Position numbers and translations under genes: made by a program
Notes under the pieces: generated by a model
Told to the model about the DNA's origin: nothing
The model's database searches: none
Seen by the model: the letters and a program-made list of their open reading frames with translations, nothing else
Shown here: one piece after another, positions 8,999 through 17,971 of the stretch
How the letters are laid out: each line of letters begins with the position of its first letter
Position numbering within the stretch: position 1 is the stretch's first letter
Assembly (NCBI GenBank): GCA_002215675.1
Contig: NGFH01000002.1
Span: 409,887-473,886, forward strand
Length of the DNA stretch: 64,000 bases
Direction: 5' to 3'
Source of the DNA: Bacteroidetes bacterium 2013_40CM_41_45
GTDB lineage: Bacteria > Bacteroidota > Bacteroidia > AKYH767-A > 2013-40CM-41-45

Positions 8999-9325
8999 CT
9001 ATTCTCCCTTTTCTTCCTTTGCCGGATTGCGGTAGTAAATCTTATCTTCTAAATACTCCTGTAATGCAACAAGAGTGGGTTTAGGCAGGCGCTCGTAGAA
9101 TTTTGATATTTCAATCTGCTCCCGGTTTTCAAAAACTTCTTCAAGGGTATCGGTAGCGGTATTGAATTCAGAAAGTTTAGAGTTAAGCTCTTCTTTCAGC
9201 TCATGGCTGATTTGGTTGGCGCGCTTGGAACAAATGGCAAGCGTTTCGTAAATGTTTCCGGTTCCCTTTTCAAAGGCAAGAATGTCGCGGGTGGGGGTTG
9301 ACTGAACGTCTGATTTATATTTCAT
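8999..9325 (-). CDS. rpoZ: RNA polymerase omega-like subunit
   Basis: A 108-residue protein matching the Bacteroidota form of the RNA polymerase omega subunit, which helps assemble beta-prime. Supporting text: a TRDILAFEKGTGNIYETLAICSKRANQIS N-terminal region, where ICSKRANQI is the omega-like helix, followed by a charged helix and a PTLVALQEYLEDKIYYR tail. It sits 19 bases downstream of bamD and upstream of coaBC, the normal Bacteroidota order. It is diverged from proteobacterial omega, so the call leans on context as well as motif. Confidence 0.85.
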   Translation of the reverse strand: MKYKSDVQSTPTRDILAFEKGTGNIYETLAICSKRANQISHELKEELNSKLSEFNTATDTLEEVFENREQIEISKFYERLPKPTLVALQEYLEDKIYYRNPAKEEKGE

Positions 9326-9344
9326 GATTTTACTTTAAAGGAGG

Positions 9345-10142
9345 TTAACTTTTTTTATTGATTTGATATTTCGATGATTCAATAATCTCTCTTATTTCTT
9401 TTGCCGATTTGCTTTCAGGAAACTGGTTAAGAAACTCATTACCTGCATCTACTGTTGCCGAAAATCTTTCTGTTTTGCGGGTTTCTATGCTATTCTGGGC
9501 GTAAAGATAATACGATTTTGCGACATAAAACATAGCGTCCTCCCTAAAGGAAGTCGAAGGATATTCGGTCAGAAGATTTTTAAAGGAGGTTACAGCTGCT
9601 TTGTAGTCTCCTATATCGAAATAGAGTTGGCTTAGGGAAAACGCCTTTTCTTCGAGCTTATATCTTAGTTTATCTATCAACGTATTGCACTCTGCCAGCC
9701 GTTGGCTTGTCGGGTACTTGTTCACAAAGATTTGCAATTTGGCTATGGCTTTTTTCGTGTTTTCCTGGTCCAGAGTGAAATCAGGGGAGCTTTTATAAAA
9801 GCAGTATGCATGCAGAAATGAGCATTCCTCGGCGTATTCGCTTCGCGGAAAAGTGTTTACAAAGTTGTCGAAATGATAAGCGGCAAGCTCGTAGTCCTCA
9901 AGGTAATAATTGCAATAAGCATAATAATAATAGACCTTTTCAGCCCTGCCCTGGCCACGGTAAACGCTGATGAGCTCTTCAAAAAGCGGAAGCGCCCTGA
10001 AGTAGTCCTTCTTCTCGAAATACGCTACTGCCGCATTAAACTTGGTATCGCCATCGGTACTTTTCAGAATTTTCTGGTACTTGCTGCATGAGGCAAGTAA
10101 TGCAACTGCTGCAAGAAGAATAAAAATCTTTTTCAGGGACAT
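9345..10142 (-). CDS. bamD: outer membrane assembly lipoprotein BamD
   Basis: A lipoprotein of the BAM complex that helps fold outer-membrane beta-barrels. I start it at the ATG at 10142: this gives MSLKKIFILLAAVALLASC, a proper lipoprotein signal with lipobox Cys19. The longer frame to 10223 would add translated heptad repeat. The mature part has tandem TPR-like repeats, for example YFEKKDYFRALPLFEELI, YYLEDYELAAYHFDNFV and DIGDYKAAVTSFKNLL, over about 265 residues as expected. It is the first gene of the bamD-rpoZ-coaBC-DUF4835 run. Confidence 0.93.
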   Translation of the reverse strand: MSLKKIFILLAAVALLASCSKYQKILKSTDGDTKFNAAVAYFEKKDYFRALPLFEELISVYRGQGRAEKVYYYYAYCNYYLEDYELAAYHFDNFVNTFPRSEYAEECSFLHAYCFYKSSPDFTLDQENTKKAIAKLQIFVNKYPTSQRLAECNTLIDKLRYKLEEKAFSLSQLYFDIGDYKAAVTSFKNLLTEYPSTSFREDAMFYVAKSYYLYAQNSIETRKTERFSATVDAGNEFLNQFPESKSAKEIREIIESSKYQINKKS

Positions 10143-10160
10143 GGCGCGAAGATAGAAATC

Positions 10161-10235
10161 GTTAGTTGTTAGAGGTTGGACGTTAGATGAAGAAGCAGCA
10201 TCGAATCTTAAAACGTCTAACATCCAACGTTTAAC
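10161..10235. repeat. GTTNGAC heptad hairpin upstream of bamD
   Basis: Left arm of four heptads (GTTAGTT, GTTAGAG, GTTGGAC, GTTAGAT) at 10161-10188; right arm of three inverted heptads (GTCTAAC, ATCCAAC, GTTTAAC) at 10215-10235. The loop is about 26 bases. It lies between the divergent bamD and hydrolase genes. Its heptads match those at 22529-22606, although the two loci are 12 kb apart. Confidence 0.85.
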
Positions 10236-10273
10236 GTTATTTTTATTTATATTATTGCAATGCTTTTAGCAAC

Positions 10274-11014
10274 ATGAAATACGCCCTTATCATCACCTCC
10301 ACATTTTTTCTCTCCACCGGAATTTTTGCGCAAATCGGGTACCAGACCTTAACTATTCCTGCTCCCGATGGCCTTACTATTACTGCGGACCTTTATGAAG
10401 CAGATTCAACGGCTCCTGTTATTCTTTTGTGCCACCAGGCAGCATACAGCAGGGGAGAATACCTGGAAACTGCAAAGCGCCTGAAAAAATTCGGATTTAC
10501 ATGCCTCGCTATCGACTTGCGTTCGGGAAATGAATGCAATGCTGTTCAAAATGAAACAGCCCGCGCTGCAAAGTTGGGGCATTATACAACCAGTTACATG
10601 GATGCAAAACGTGATATTGAATCCGGCATTGATTTTCTCTATGCTAATTATCACCGCAAAGTTATTGTGCTGGGAAGTTCATACTCTGCATCGCTCGCGT
10701 TGCTCGAGGCAAAAGAAAATCCGCAAGTGGGGGCCGTTATTGTTTTCAGTCCCGGAGAATATTTTGGCGAAAAAGATTTTATTTCAAAAAAAATTACCGG
10801 GCTCGACAAGCCCGTGTATGCAACATCAGCGCTGTCTGAAGCGCCGGAAGTAACAGAACTGCTTAAAGATGTTACATCACAATTAAAAGTTCAGTTTATT
10901 CCGACAGCGGAGGGAAATCACGGCTCTAAAGTTTTATGGACTTCCAACAGCAATAACGAAGAATACTGGCTGACGCTTATGGCTTTTCTGTCCAAAATCA
11001 GAGAACTCAAATAA
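10274..11014 (+). CDS. secreted alpha/beta hydrolase
   Basis: A 246-residue protein with a signal peptide (1-19, ending FAQ) and an alpha/beta-hydrolase fold of the dienelactone-hydrolase type. Visible elements: the strand LLCHQAAYSRGEY after beta-3, nucleophile elbow GSSYS with Ser136 as likely nucleophile, and His216 in GNHGS near the end. The elbow has Ser in place of the final Gly of GxSxG, which some relatives share. The substrate is unknown. It is likely periplasmic or exported. It converges with the TPR membrane protein, with one base between stops. Confidence 0.85.
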   Translation: MKYALIITSTFFLSTGIFAQIGYQTLTIPAPDGLTITADLYEADSTAPVILLCHQAAYSRGEYLETAKRLKKFGFTCLAIDLRSGNECNAVQNETARAAKLGHYTTSYMDAKRDIESGIDFLYANYHRKVIVLGSSYSASLALLEAKENPQVGAVIVFSPGEYFGEKDFISKKITGLDKPVYATSALSEAPEVTELLKDVTSQLKVQFIPTAEGNHGSKVLWTSNSNNEEYWLTLMAFLSKIRELK

Positions 11015-11015
11015 T

Positions 11016-13118
11016 TTATCTGTGAGTTCGCCCCTCCAGCGCCTTAGCTTTTTCATTATTGCCGGTGAACTTGTATAATACCACCAGGTGGTAGATACTC
11101 TCCTCATCTTTTGGATCCAGCTCAACGGCCTTTTCAAAGTTCTCGATGGCTTTAGGATAATCGCCTATGTTTGAATACGCAAATCCTTTGTAGCAGTAGG
11201 CCTTGGCAAATCGTGAATCCAATTGTAATATGGTATCAGATTGAGCAAGCACTTCAGAATTTTTTTTCAGGTTAACCAGTGCGATTGTTTTGTTTTTACG
11301 CGCCAGCAGGTTGCCCGGTTCCAGTGCAAGCGCGTGGTCTAAATATTGTATGGCTGTATCGTACTGATTTTTCTTGTTGTATAAGAGCCCTATGTAGTAG
11401 AATGTTTTTGCATCGGGATTTTTTTGCCGCTGCACAACAAGCGTGAACGCTTCAATCGCCTTGTCATATTGCGCTGTCTTGTCGTAAAGGTTACCTTCCA
11501 TTTGCAGCACTTCCAAATCAGAACGCCCCGTAAACTCATTGTGCTTTTCAAAATATTTCAGGGCATTGGCATTATCGCCTTTGCGGCTGTAGCCTACACC
11601 CAAATGCTTATAGGCATCCATATAGCCCGGGTATATTTGAATAGCTTTTTGGTATTCGGCAATGGCCTCGTCTTCCAGGTTTTGTTTGCGAGCTTCATCC
11701 GGTTGTTTGTCATAGAGCATATATTGCAATGCGTTACCCCAGTGGAAATGAGCAGTGGCGCTGCCGCTGCTGACTTTAACATCATGCCCGAACAAGGTGG
11801 GATTATCTTTCCAATCCCCGCTCCGCGAAAATGTTTTAACCGAATAAAGACAGGCAATAAGTATTACAGGGATAAGAATTTTTTTGTTTGAGGAGAAAAA
11901 ACTTTTTATTGTCTCGGGTCTTTTTCTCAAATCAGCTTTCAGGATTTTCATAATCACGTACGCAACGATGATGCAATATCCCAGCGAAGGCATATACATA
12001 AGCCGTTCACCTAATGTGCTGGCGATAATGATAAACATATTCGATACAGGGGCCAGCGCAAGCAGGTAAAACAATATGGCAAATGATACAATGCTTTTCT
12101 TTTTCAACCCTGCAATCGCATACACCAGCAGAGCAGCATGAACGAGTAAAGAAAAAATTACGGCAGGATTTGCGAGCTGCTGCATGGGTATTTGCGCATA
12201 ATCATAATTGTATGACAGTGGATGTGGAAAAATCAAAAGCAGGATATACTTGAGAAGAATGAAAAGTGCAGTCGCTTTTTCACTCACAAAATCAGGAGCG
12301 GCATATAATGTGTTCACAAGCGGTGAGCGGTCGTAAGCGGGAATACCTTCGAGTACCTGTGCGCGGATAAATAAATGAACAGCAGCAGTAAGCAGCAGCA
12401 GTAAGCTTACAATGAAAATTGATTTTGATTTCGCATCTGTAAAAAAGTAAACCGTAAGCGGAATGGCAACCACGAATATGATCCCAGATTCCTTTGACAG
12501 CACAGATAAAAAATAAAACAGGGCAAGAAGAAATAGCTGAAGCGGTGAGCGGTTCCCTGTAAATTTTATTGCAGGAAACATAGCAGCAATTCCGAACAGT
12601 AAGCACAGAATTTCATCTGCGCTTTTAATGTTGTTCACCACTTCGGTATGGATGGGGTGCGCAGCATACAGCAGCACGCACGCAAACGGAAAGAGGATAC
12701 TTTGTTTCGAAAACAATTTTGATAATAAAAGAAAAAGCAGCGCGCAGGTGAGTGCGTACAACAGCACGTTTATTAAGTGATATACATGGGGGCTATCAGG
12801 AAAAAACTGCCAGATGGTCGCAAACAAAACAAAAGAGCCGGGACGGTAAATAGGTATTTTGACTCCCACGTTCGCTCCGTACCATGAGTCGGTTTTGAGC
12901 AGTGTGGGAATAGCCGGTATTCCCTGTTGAACCAACCGGTTTTCTTTGATGCTCGCTTCATCGTCAAGAACAAAATCAAATGCAATGCTCTGCGCGTAAA
13001 GCACAAAAGAGAAGATAAAAATCACAAGTGCCAGCCGGTTCTTCAGCATATTGCTTGCAGGAACGGGAGCCGGGATTTCTGCAACCGCCGGTTTCGTTTT
13101 TTTATTCTTATTCGACAT
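11016..13118 (-). CDS. GT-C-like membrane protein with TPR tail
   Basis: A 700-residue protein. The first ~430 residues hold about ten membrane segments, with an early DDEASIKEN loop after the first helix. That matches the acidic loop of GT-C lipid-linked glycosyltransferases and of animal TMTC O-mannosyltransferases. The C-terminal 250 residues carry about six TPR units, for example AIAEYQKAIQIYPGYMDAY, AIQYLDHALALEPGN and AIENFEKAVELDPKD. The same membrane-plus-TPR layout is common in Bacteroidota; glycosyl transfer to proteins is plausible but not shown. Transcription diverges from the BNR protein across a 254-base gap. Confidence 0.75.
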   Translation of the reverse strand: MSNKNKKTKPAVAEIPAPVPASNMLKNRLALVIFIFSFVLYAQSIAFDFVLDDEASIKENRLVQQGIPAIPTLLKTDSWYGANVGVKIPIYRPGSFVLFATIWQFFPDSPHVYHLINVLLYALTCALLFLLLSKLFSKQSILFPFACVLLYAAHPIHTEVVNNIKSADEILCLLFGIAAMFPAIKFTGNRSPLQLFLLALFYFLSVLSKESGIIFVVAIPLTVYFFTDAKSKSIFIVSLLLLLTAAVHLFIRAQVLEGIPAYDRSPLVNTLYAAPDFVSEKATALFILLKYILLLIFPHPLSYNYDYAQIPMQQLANPAVIFSLLVHAALLVYAIAGLKKKSIVSFAILFYLLALAPVSNMFIIIASTLGERLMYMPSLGYCIIVAYVIMKILKADLRKRPETIKSFFSSNKKILIPVILIACLYSVKTFSRSGDWKDNPTLFGHDVKVSSGSATAHFHWGNALQYMLYDKQPDEARKQNLEDEAIAEYQKAIQIYPGYMDAYKHLGVGYSRKGDNANALKYFEKHNEFTGRSDLEVLQMEGNLYDKTAQYDKAIEAFTLVVQRQKNPDAKTFYYIGLLYNKKNQYDTAIQYLDHALALEPGNLLARKNKTIALVNLKKNSEVLAQSDTILQLDSRFAKAYCYKGFAYSNIGDYPKAIENFEKAVELDPKDEESIYHLVVLYKFTGNNEKAKALEGRTHR

Positions 13119-13372
13119 AAGATTAAAGCAATTGCATTAGGAGCCCAGTTATAATCATGCTAACCCTTCGGGTTTTATGAATAGAGGAATCTTTATTGAT
13201 AGTGCAAAGTAAATATTTTTGCAGACCTGCCGTTTTCATCAGGATAAAACAGTCACTAGGCGGAACTTTAGGAAAACACACGCTTTTTTGTCCCTCCCGT
13301 TCTTAGTTTTGTCTAAAACATTTTTCTCATCAAAAAAATTCTTTCATCTTTATCGGCTCAAACTCAACAAGC
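13119..13372. other. divergent intergenic region
   Basis: The gap between two divergent genes. It holds a small AACCC-TTC-GGGTT stem at 13162-13174 with a short T run. No recognisable promoter with both boxes was found. Nothing else stands out. Confidence 0.4.
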
Positions 13373-16300
13373 ATGAAAAAAATTCTATTCAATACTTCTC
13401 TCATTGTATTCCTGTTTTCTTTGACAGCGGTAATACAAAATCAGCCTGCTTATTCGCAAGGCAAGCAACAAAAGAAAACTGCAAAAAAAGAATCCGAGAC
13501 CGATAAAAACGACCCATGGAAGACGGAAACGTTCAGCGGGCTTGCATTCCGCAGCATTGGTCCGGCAAAGACTTCGGGACGTGTCAGCGATTTTGCCGTA
13601 AACCCTAATAATCATAATGAATATTTTGTAGCTGCAGCATCGGGCGGAGTATGGAAGACAACAAATGCAGGCATCACTTATAATCCTGTATTTGAGGGAG
13701 AAGGAGCGTACTCCATCGGCTGTGTTGAAATTGACCCTTCTAACACCAACATAGTTTGGGTGGGCACAGGCGAAAACAATAACCAACGCAGCGTTGCTTA
13801 TGGCGATGGTGTTTACAAATCTGAAGACGGAGGGAAATCATGGAAGAACATGGGCTTGAAAAACTCGGAGCACATCGGCATGGTTGCTATCGACCCGAAA
13901 AATTCTGACATCGTGTACGTTGCAGCCTATGGTCCGCTCTGGAGTCCGGGTGGAGACAGGGGAATTTATAAAACTACCGATGGCGGTAAAACCTGGAAGC
14001 AGATTTTATTTGTGAGCGAGAACACCGGCTGCAACGAAATCCACATGGACCCGCGCAATAGCAACGTGCTGTATGCCTGTGCTCACCAGCGCAGGCGGCA
14101 GGTGTTTACCTACATCAGCGGTGGCCCGGAGTCAAATATTTACAAAAGCACCGATGGCGGAGTAACATGGGATACACTTCGCAAGGGCCTGCCCGATGTG
14201 GACAAAGGAAGAATCGGCTTGGCTATTTCTCCTGTAAATCCTGATTATGTTTATGCTATTATAGAAGCAGCGGATAAGAAAGGCGGTGTGTTCCGCTCAA
14301 CAAACCGGGGCGCCAGTTGGGATAAGATGAGCGACAATGTAACGGCAGGAAATTATTACCAGGAAATTTTTTGCGACCCTAAAGATGTGGACAAAGTATT
14401 TTATGTCGACTTCTGGGTAATGGTGTCAAAAGATGGAGGAAGGACTTTTAATAAAATAGGGGAGAAATATAAACACGTAGATAACCATGCTTTATGGATA
14501 GACCCCGATAATACAAAGCATCTGTTAGTGGGCTGTGATGGGGGCGCTTATGAAACGTATGACTTTGGAAGCAACTGGGAGTTCAAAGCTAATCTTCCCG
14601 TTGCGCAGTTTTACAAAGTTGCCGTGGATAATTCCTTCCCGTTCTACTATGTCTATGGCGGTACGCAGGATAACAACAGCTTAGGCGCTCCGTCCCGCAC
14701 CATCAGTGCAAACGGTATCACCAATGCCGATTGGTTTTTTACACTGGGAGGTGACGGTTATGAAACACAGGTAGACCCTGAAAACCCCGATATTATTTAT
14801 CCCCAATTTCAGTATGGAGGATTGTCACGCTACGATAAAAAAAGTGGCGAAAATATTGACATCCGTCCTGTAGAAGGAGAGAACGAACCGGCACTGCGGT
14901 GGAACTGGGATTCTCCGCTTTTGATTTCATCACACAAAAGCACACGCCTGTATTTTGGTGCGAACAAATTATTCCGTACCGATGACCGCGGTGATTCATG
15001 GACAGCTATCAGCGGGGATTTATCGCGCCAGCTTGACAGGAATAAATTACCTGTGATGGGAAAAGTATGGAGCATGGATGCGGTTGCAAAAAATCAGTCA
15101 ACAGATTTTTACGGACAGCTTGTTTCTATTTCGGAAAGTTATTTCGATGAGAACCATTTGGTAGTAGGAACTGATGACGGACTCATACAGGTTACACGTG
15201 ACGGAGGGAAATCCTGGACTAAAGTCGACAACATTGCCGGTGTTCCCGAGCGCACGTATGTAAATCAAATTATCGCTTCGCAGCTTGATAAAAATGTTTT
15301 CTATGCAACGTTCAACCATCACCGCTATGGAAATTTCAAACCGTTTGTTTACAAGAGTACAGACGGAGGAATTACATGGTCACCCATCATGGGCAATCTT
15401 CCCGAGCGCGGAAGTGTTTACACCATTGCCGAAGACCATATAGACAAAGACTTGCTTTTTGCGGGAACAGAATTCGGAGTTTATTTTACCAATGATGGCG
15501 GCCAGAAATGGATTCAGTTGAAAGGCGGCCTTCCCACTATTGCCGTAAGGGATATGGCCATTCAAAAACGTGAGAGCGATTTGGTGCTGGCAACTTTTGG
15601 CAGAGGATATTACATACTTGACGATTATTCCCCGTTGAGAAATATTAAGAAAGACGACCTCAGCAAAGCCGCGTTCATTGCGCCCATCAAGGATTCCTGG
15701 ATGTTTATAGAAGCAACCAGCGCTACAGGAGGCCCCGGAAAAGGATTCCAGGGCGAGAGTTTCTTTTCAACTCCCAATCCTAAAGTGGGAGCCGTGTTCA
15801 CATACTACCTGAAAGAGAGCATCAAAACCATCAAAGAAAAACGCCAGGAAGCGGAGAAAGAAAAAATCAAAAAAGGCGAGCCCGTTTATTATCCATCTGC
15901 CGACTCTATGCGCCTGGAAGATGAGCAGCCCGAGCCATATCTTTTGTTCACTGTTATGGATGACGCAGGAGCCGTTGTACGGTATATTAAAACCGGAGCT
16001 AAAAAAGGTTTAGGCAGAATTGTATGGGATTTCCGCTACGCAGCTCCGGGCCCCATTGAATTTAAAAGCCCTGACCCCACTAATCCTTATGACCTGCCCG
16101 AAGACGGACACCTTGCCATGCCGGGTAATTATAAAGTATCGCTTAGTAAGTTTGAAGACGGGAAGCTGACTGAAATTGTTTCTGCCCAATCATTCACGGT
16201 TAAATCGCTTAATGCTGCAACACTTCCGGCTACGGATAAAAAAGCGCTCGATGCGTTCAGCAATAAAGTAAGTGAGCTGCGCAGAACTACTGGCGCTGCT

Positions 16301-16708
16301 GACAATTACAAAGGCGAGCTTAGCAACAAGCTCAAATACATTAAGCAAGCTATTGTTGCTTCGTCCGCTTCCATCCCCGGAATTACTGAGCAGGTTTATG
16401 CCATTGATAAGCGGATGAACGCCGTGGAAATAAAACTGAATGGTGATGCAAGCATGGCAAAGCGCGAGTTCGAAACGCCTCCGACCATAAACGGGCGCAT
16501 AGGGCAGATAGAATATTCGGTCTGGTACTCTACATCGGCTCCCACAAAAACTGCCATGCAGTCGTATGACATTGCATCAAAGCAATTCAGTGTAGTGCTT
16601 AGTGAATTGAAAAACATTGATGCCGATATCAAAAAGATTGAAGCTACACTTGAACAAAACAAAGTGCCTTATACTCCGGGACGTGTTCCGGTTTGGAATG
16701 ATAAATAA
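13373..16708 (+). CDS. secreted BNR/sortilin-type beta-propeller protein
   Basis: A 1111-residue exported protein with a signal peptide in the first 25 residues (cleavage near YSQG). The chain up to about residue 750 is built from WD40/YVTN/BNR-like blades. At least eight Asp-box turns are visible, including SEDGGKSW, TTDGGKTW, STDGGVTW, SKDGGRTF, TRDGGKSW, STDGGITW and TNDGGQKW. The family is often annotated as VPS10-domain or glycosyl-hydrolase-like in Bacteroidota. The last ~300 residues have a beta domain and a helical tail ending PYTPGRVPVWNDK, which many relatives share. The substrate is unknown and enzymatic activity is not established. Confidence 0.88.
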   Translation: MKKILFNTSLIVFLFSLTAVIQNQPAYSQGKQQKKTAKKESETDKNDPWKTETFSGLAFRSIGPAKTSGRVSDFAVNPNNHNEYFVAAASGGVWKTTNAGITYNPVFEGEGAYSIGCVEIDPSNTNIVWVGTGENNNQRSVAYGDGVYKSEDGGKSWKNMGLKNSEHIGMVAIDPKNSDIVYVAAYGPLWSPGGDRGIYKTTDGGKTWKQILFVSENTGCNEIHMDPRNSNVLYACAHQRRRQVFTYISGGPESNIYKSTDGGVTWDTLRKGLPDVDKGRIGLAISPVNPDYVYAIIEAADKKGGVFRSTNRGASWDKMSDNVTAGNYYQEIFCDPKDVDKVFYVDFWVMVSKDGGRTFNKIGEKYKHVDNHALWIDPDNTKHLLVGCDGGAYETYDFGSNWEFKANLPVAQFYKVAVDNSFPFYYVYGGTQDNNSLGAPSRTISANGITNADWFFTLGGDGYETQVDPENPDIIYPQFQYGGLSRYDKKSGENIDIRPVEGENEPALRWNWDSPLLISSHKSTRLYFGANKLFRTDDRGDSWTAISGDLSRQLDRNKLPVMGKVWSMDAVAKNQSTDFYGQLVSISESYFDENHLVVGTDDGLIQVTRDGGKSWTKVDNIAGVPERTYVNQIIASQLDKNVFYATFNHHRYGNFKPFVYKSTDGGITWSPIMGNLPERGSVYTIAEDHIDKDLLFAGTEFGVYFTNDGGQKWIQLKGGLPTIAVRDMAIQKRESDLVLATFGRGYYILDDYSPLRNIKKDDLSKAAFIAPIKDSWMFIEATSATGGPGKGFQGESFFSTPNPKVGAVFTYYLKESIKTIKEKRQEAEKEKIKKGEPVYYPSADSMRLEDEQPEPYLLFTVMDDAGAVVRYIKTGAKKGLGRIVWDFRYAAPGPIEFKSPDPTNPYDLPEDGHLAMPGNYKVSLSKFEDGKLTEIVSAQSFTVKSLNAATLPATDKKALDAFSNKVSELRRTTGAADNYKGELSNKLKYIKQAIVASSASIPGITEQVYAIDKRMNAVEIKLNGDASMAKREFETPPTINGRIGQIEYSVWYSTSAPTKTAMQSYDIASKQFSVVLSELKNIDADIKKIEATLEQNKVPYTPGRVPVWNDK

Positions 16709-16748
16709 GTTAAGGGTTGTTCTCTTAGAAAGCGTTTAGCAGAAAAGG

Positions 16749-16777
16749 GTCCGTCAGGCCGGAAGACCAGACGGCAC
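16749..16777. repeat. GTGCCGTC-type hairpin, copy 1
   Basis: An imperfect palindrome with CCGTC/GACGG outer arms and an AGGCC-GGAA-GACC centre. The minus strand reads GTGCCGTCTGGTC, four bases, then GGCCTGACGGAC. It lies just beyond the end of the 187-residue gene. A related copy lies before that gene at 17374-17402. It could serve as a terminator between the two converging genes, but there is no clear T run. Confidence 0.6.
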
Positions 16778-16782
16778 ATGAA

Positions 16783-17346
16783 TTATTTTCTCACCAATGG
16801 AATTTGCAAATTGGTCGGTCGGTTTTCTTCTTTGTCAAATCCTCTGCCGTCAACATTTCTTGCTCCCCAAAATAAAAGGTCGTTGAAAAAATAAATCAAA
16901 TCACACTCTGAAAATATTTGTCCTTCTGCAAGTCCGAAAGGTGGAAATGATTTTTGCAAAATACTTTGAGCAACATTCACTGTCCATGGATTGAAACCTT
17001 TTGTAATTTGATTCATTGCATCGGCAAAAGGTTGAAGTAGCGGTGTTACTTCATAAGTGTCGTCAGCAATGAAGTCAACTTTTTGTGCTCCGTCAGCAAT
17101 CGGGTGTTCGCCTTTCCATTCAATATGTCCTTTGATAAACATTTTTGCAAGCGGAATTTTTCCGAAAGCATCAGCATTATTGATTACAGTCAATTCAAAT
17201 TTGTCATCAGCCGAATACTTAAATGTTCGTGTCAGGTAAAATGGTTTAATACTGCCGTCAGCATTTTTAATTGAGCTTGGGCGAAGTTCTGGTGCAATGC
17301 TTTTCCATTCTCCTTGCAGTGATTGTTTGATTTGTTCTGTTGTCAT
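16783..17346 (-). CDS. hypothetical protein, possibly APCDD1-like
   Basis: A 187-residue protein without signal peptide or membrane segment. The pattern GEWKSIAPELRP, then YLTRTFKYSADDKF, GAQKVDFIADDTYEVTP and LLFWGARNVDGRGFD is reminiscent of the APCDD1 domain, a lipocalin-like beta fold best known from a vertebrate Wnt regulator. This is resemblance only. The role in bacteria is unknown. The gene is bracketed by two copies of the same hairpin family and starts a minus-strand block of small unrelated genes, which suggests acquisition. Confidence 0.6.
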   Translation of the reverse strand: MTTEQIKQSLQGEWKSIAPELRPSSIKNADGSIKPFYLTRTFKYSADDKFELTVINNADAFGKIPLAKMFIKGHIEWKGEHPIADGAQKVDFIADDTYEVTPLLQPFADAMNQITKGFNPWTVNVAQSILQKSFPPFGLAEGQIFSECDLIYFFNDLLFWGARNVDGRGFDKEENRPTNLQIPLVRK

Positions 17347-17373
17347 TTTATTTTTTTATTTAGTTTTTTCTGT

Positions 17374-17402
17374 GGTGCCAGGCCTTATGACCTGACGACA
17401 CC
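17374..17402. repeat. GTGCCGTC-type hairpin, copy 2
   Basis: An inverted repeat with GGTG/CACC ends and a CCAGG...CCTG inner stem. On the minus strand it reads GGTGTCGTCAGGTC, four bases, GGCCTGGCACC. It matches the copy at 16749-16777 in its conserved positions. It lies between the 164-residue membrane protein gene and the 187-residue gene. Confidence 0.6.
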
Positions 17403-17410
17403 TGAAATCT

Positions 17411-17905
17411 TTATTCAAGTTTTGAAAGCATTTGTCCTGAAAGAATAAGCCAGATAACTAAAAGCAAAGTCGATGGATACAGTCCCCACATAGGTACCCA
17501 CGGAGCAGTTAATGAATATCCGCCGATAGCAACAGTGAATAGAATACCAACTATTTTCATTGCAGAATTACTTCGCAGAGAAACAGAACCCGCCCATAAT
17601 GCAGTCGAAACATGACCGCCCAGGCGAATGGACGTAGCAAGGTGTTCATCAACACCATTTAGTTGCATAACGTTTACAGCTATGTCAAGAACTAACCATC
17701 CATACCCCGCAGCTCGTGCCCAACCTGGAGCAGGAAGTGCAGCAACAACAGGAAATAAAATGACATGAAATGCAACACCTACAAATGATATAAGAACAAC
17801 ATTTTGCGGCATCGTATTAAACATAACAATAAGCAGTGCAAATAAAAATGCACCTGCATAAGCAGCCTTTGAGGCTAACTTATTTTCTAAGGTTTGATTA
17901 TGCAT
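17411..17905 (-). CDS. small polytopic membrane protein
   Basis: A 164-residue protein with about five hydrophobic helices (near 15-32, 38-56, 66-82, 118-134, 140-156) and a short polar start. No family is recognised. It is the second gene of the minus-strand accessory islet, downstream of the methyltransferase. There is no catalytic motif to suggest a job. Confidence 0.65.
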   Translation of the reverse strand: MHNQTLENKLASKAAYAGAFLFALLIVMFNTMPQNVVLISFVGVAFHVILFPVVAALPAPGWARAAGYGWLVLDIAVNVMQLNGVDEHLATSIRLGGHVSTALWAGSVSLRSNSAMKIVGILFTVAIGGYSLTAPWVPMWGLYPSTLLLVIWLILSGQMLSKLE

Positions 17906-17971
17906 TTTGATTGTCTTTTTTGTTGCGCTTACTCTTTTCGGTTTTCAGCATCCCCGTTTATTTTTTAGTTG

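Noticed and set aside
10143-10223. Upstream extension of bamD
   Set aside because: It would translate heptad repeat and bury the lipoprotein signal; ATG 10142 gives a standard lipobox.
13162-13174. AACCC-TTC-GGGTT stem as terminator
   Set aside because: It lies between divergent genes, where no transcript should end, and the stem is only five bases.
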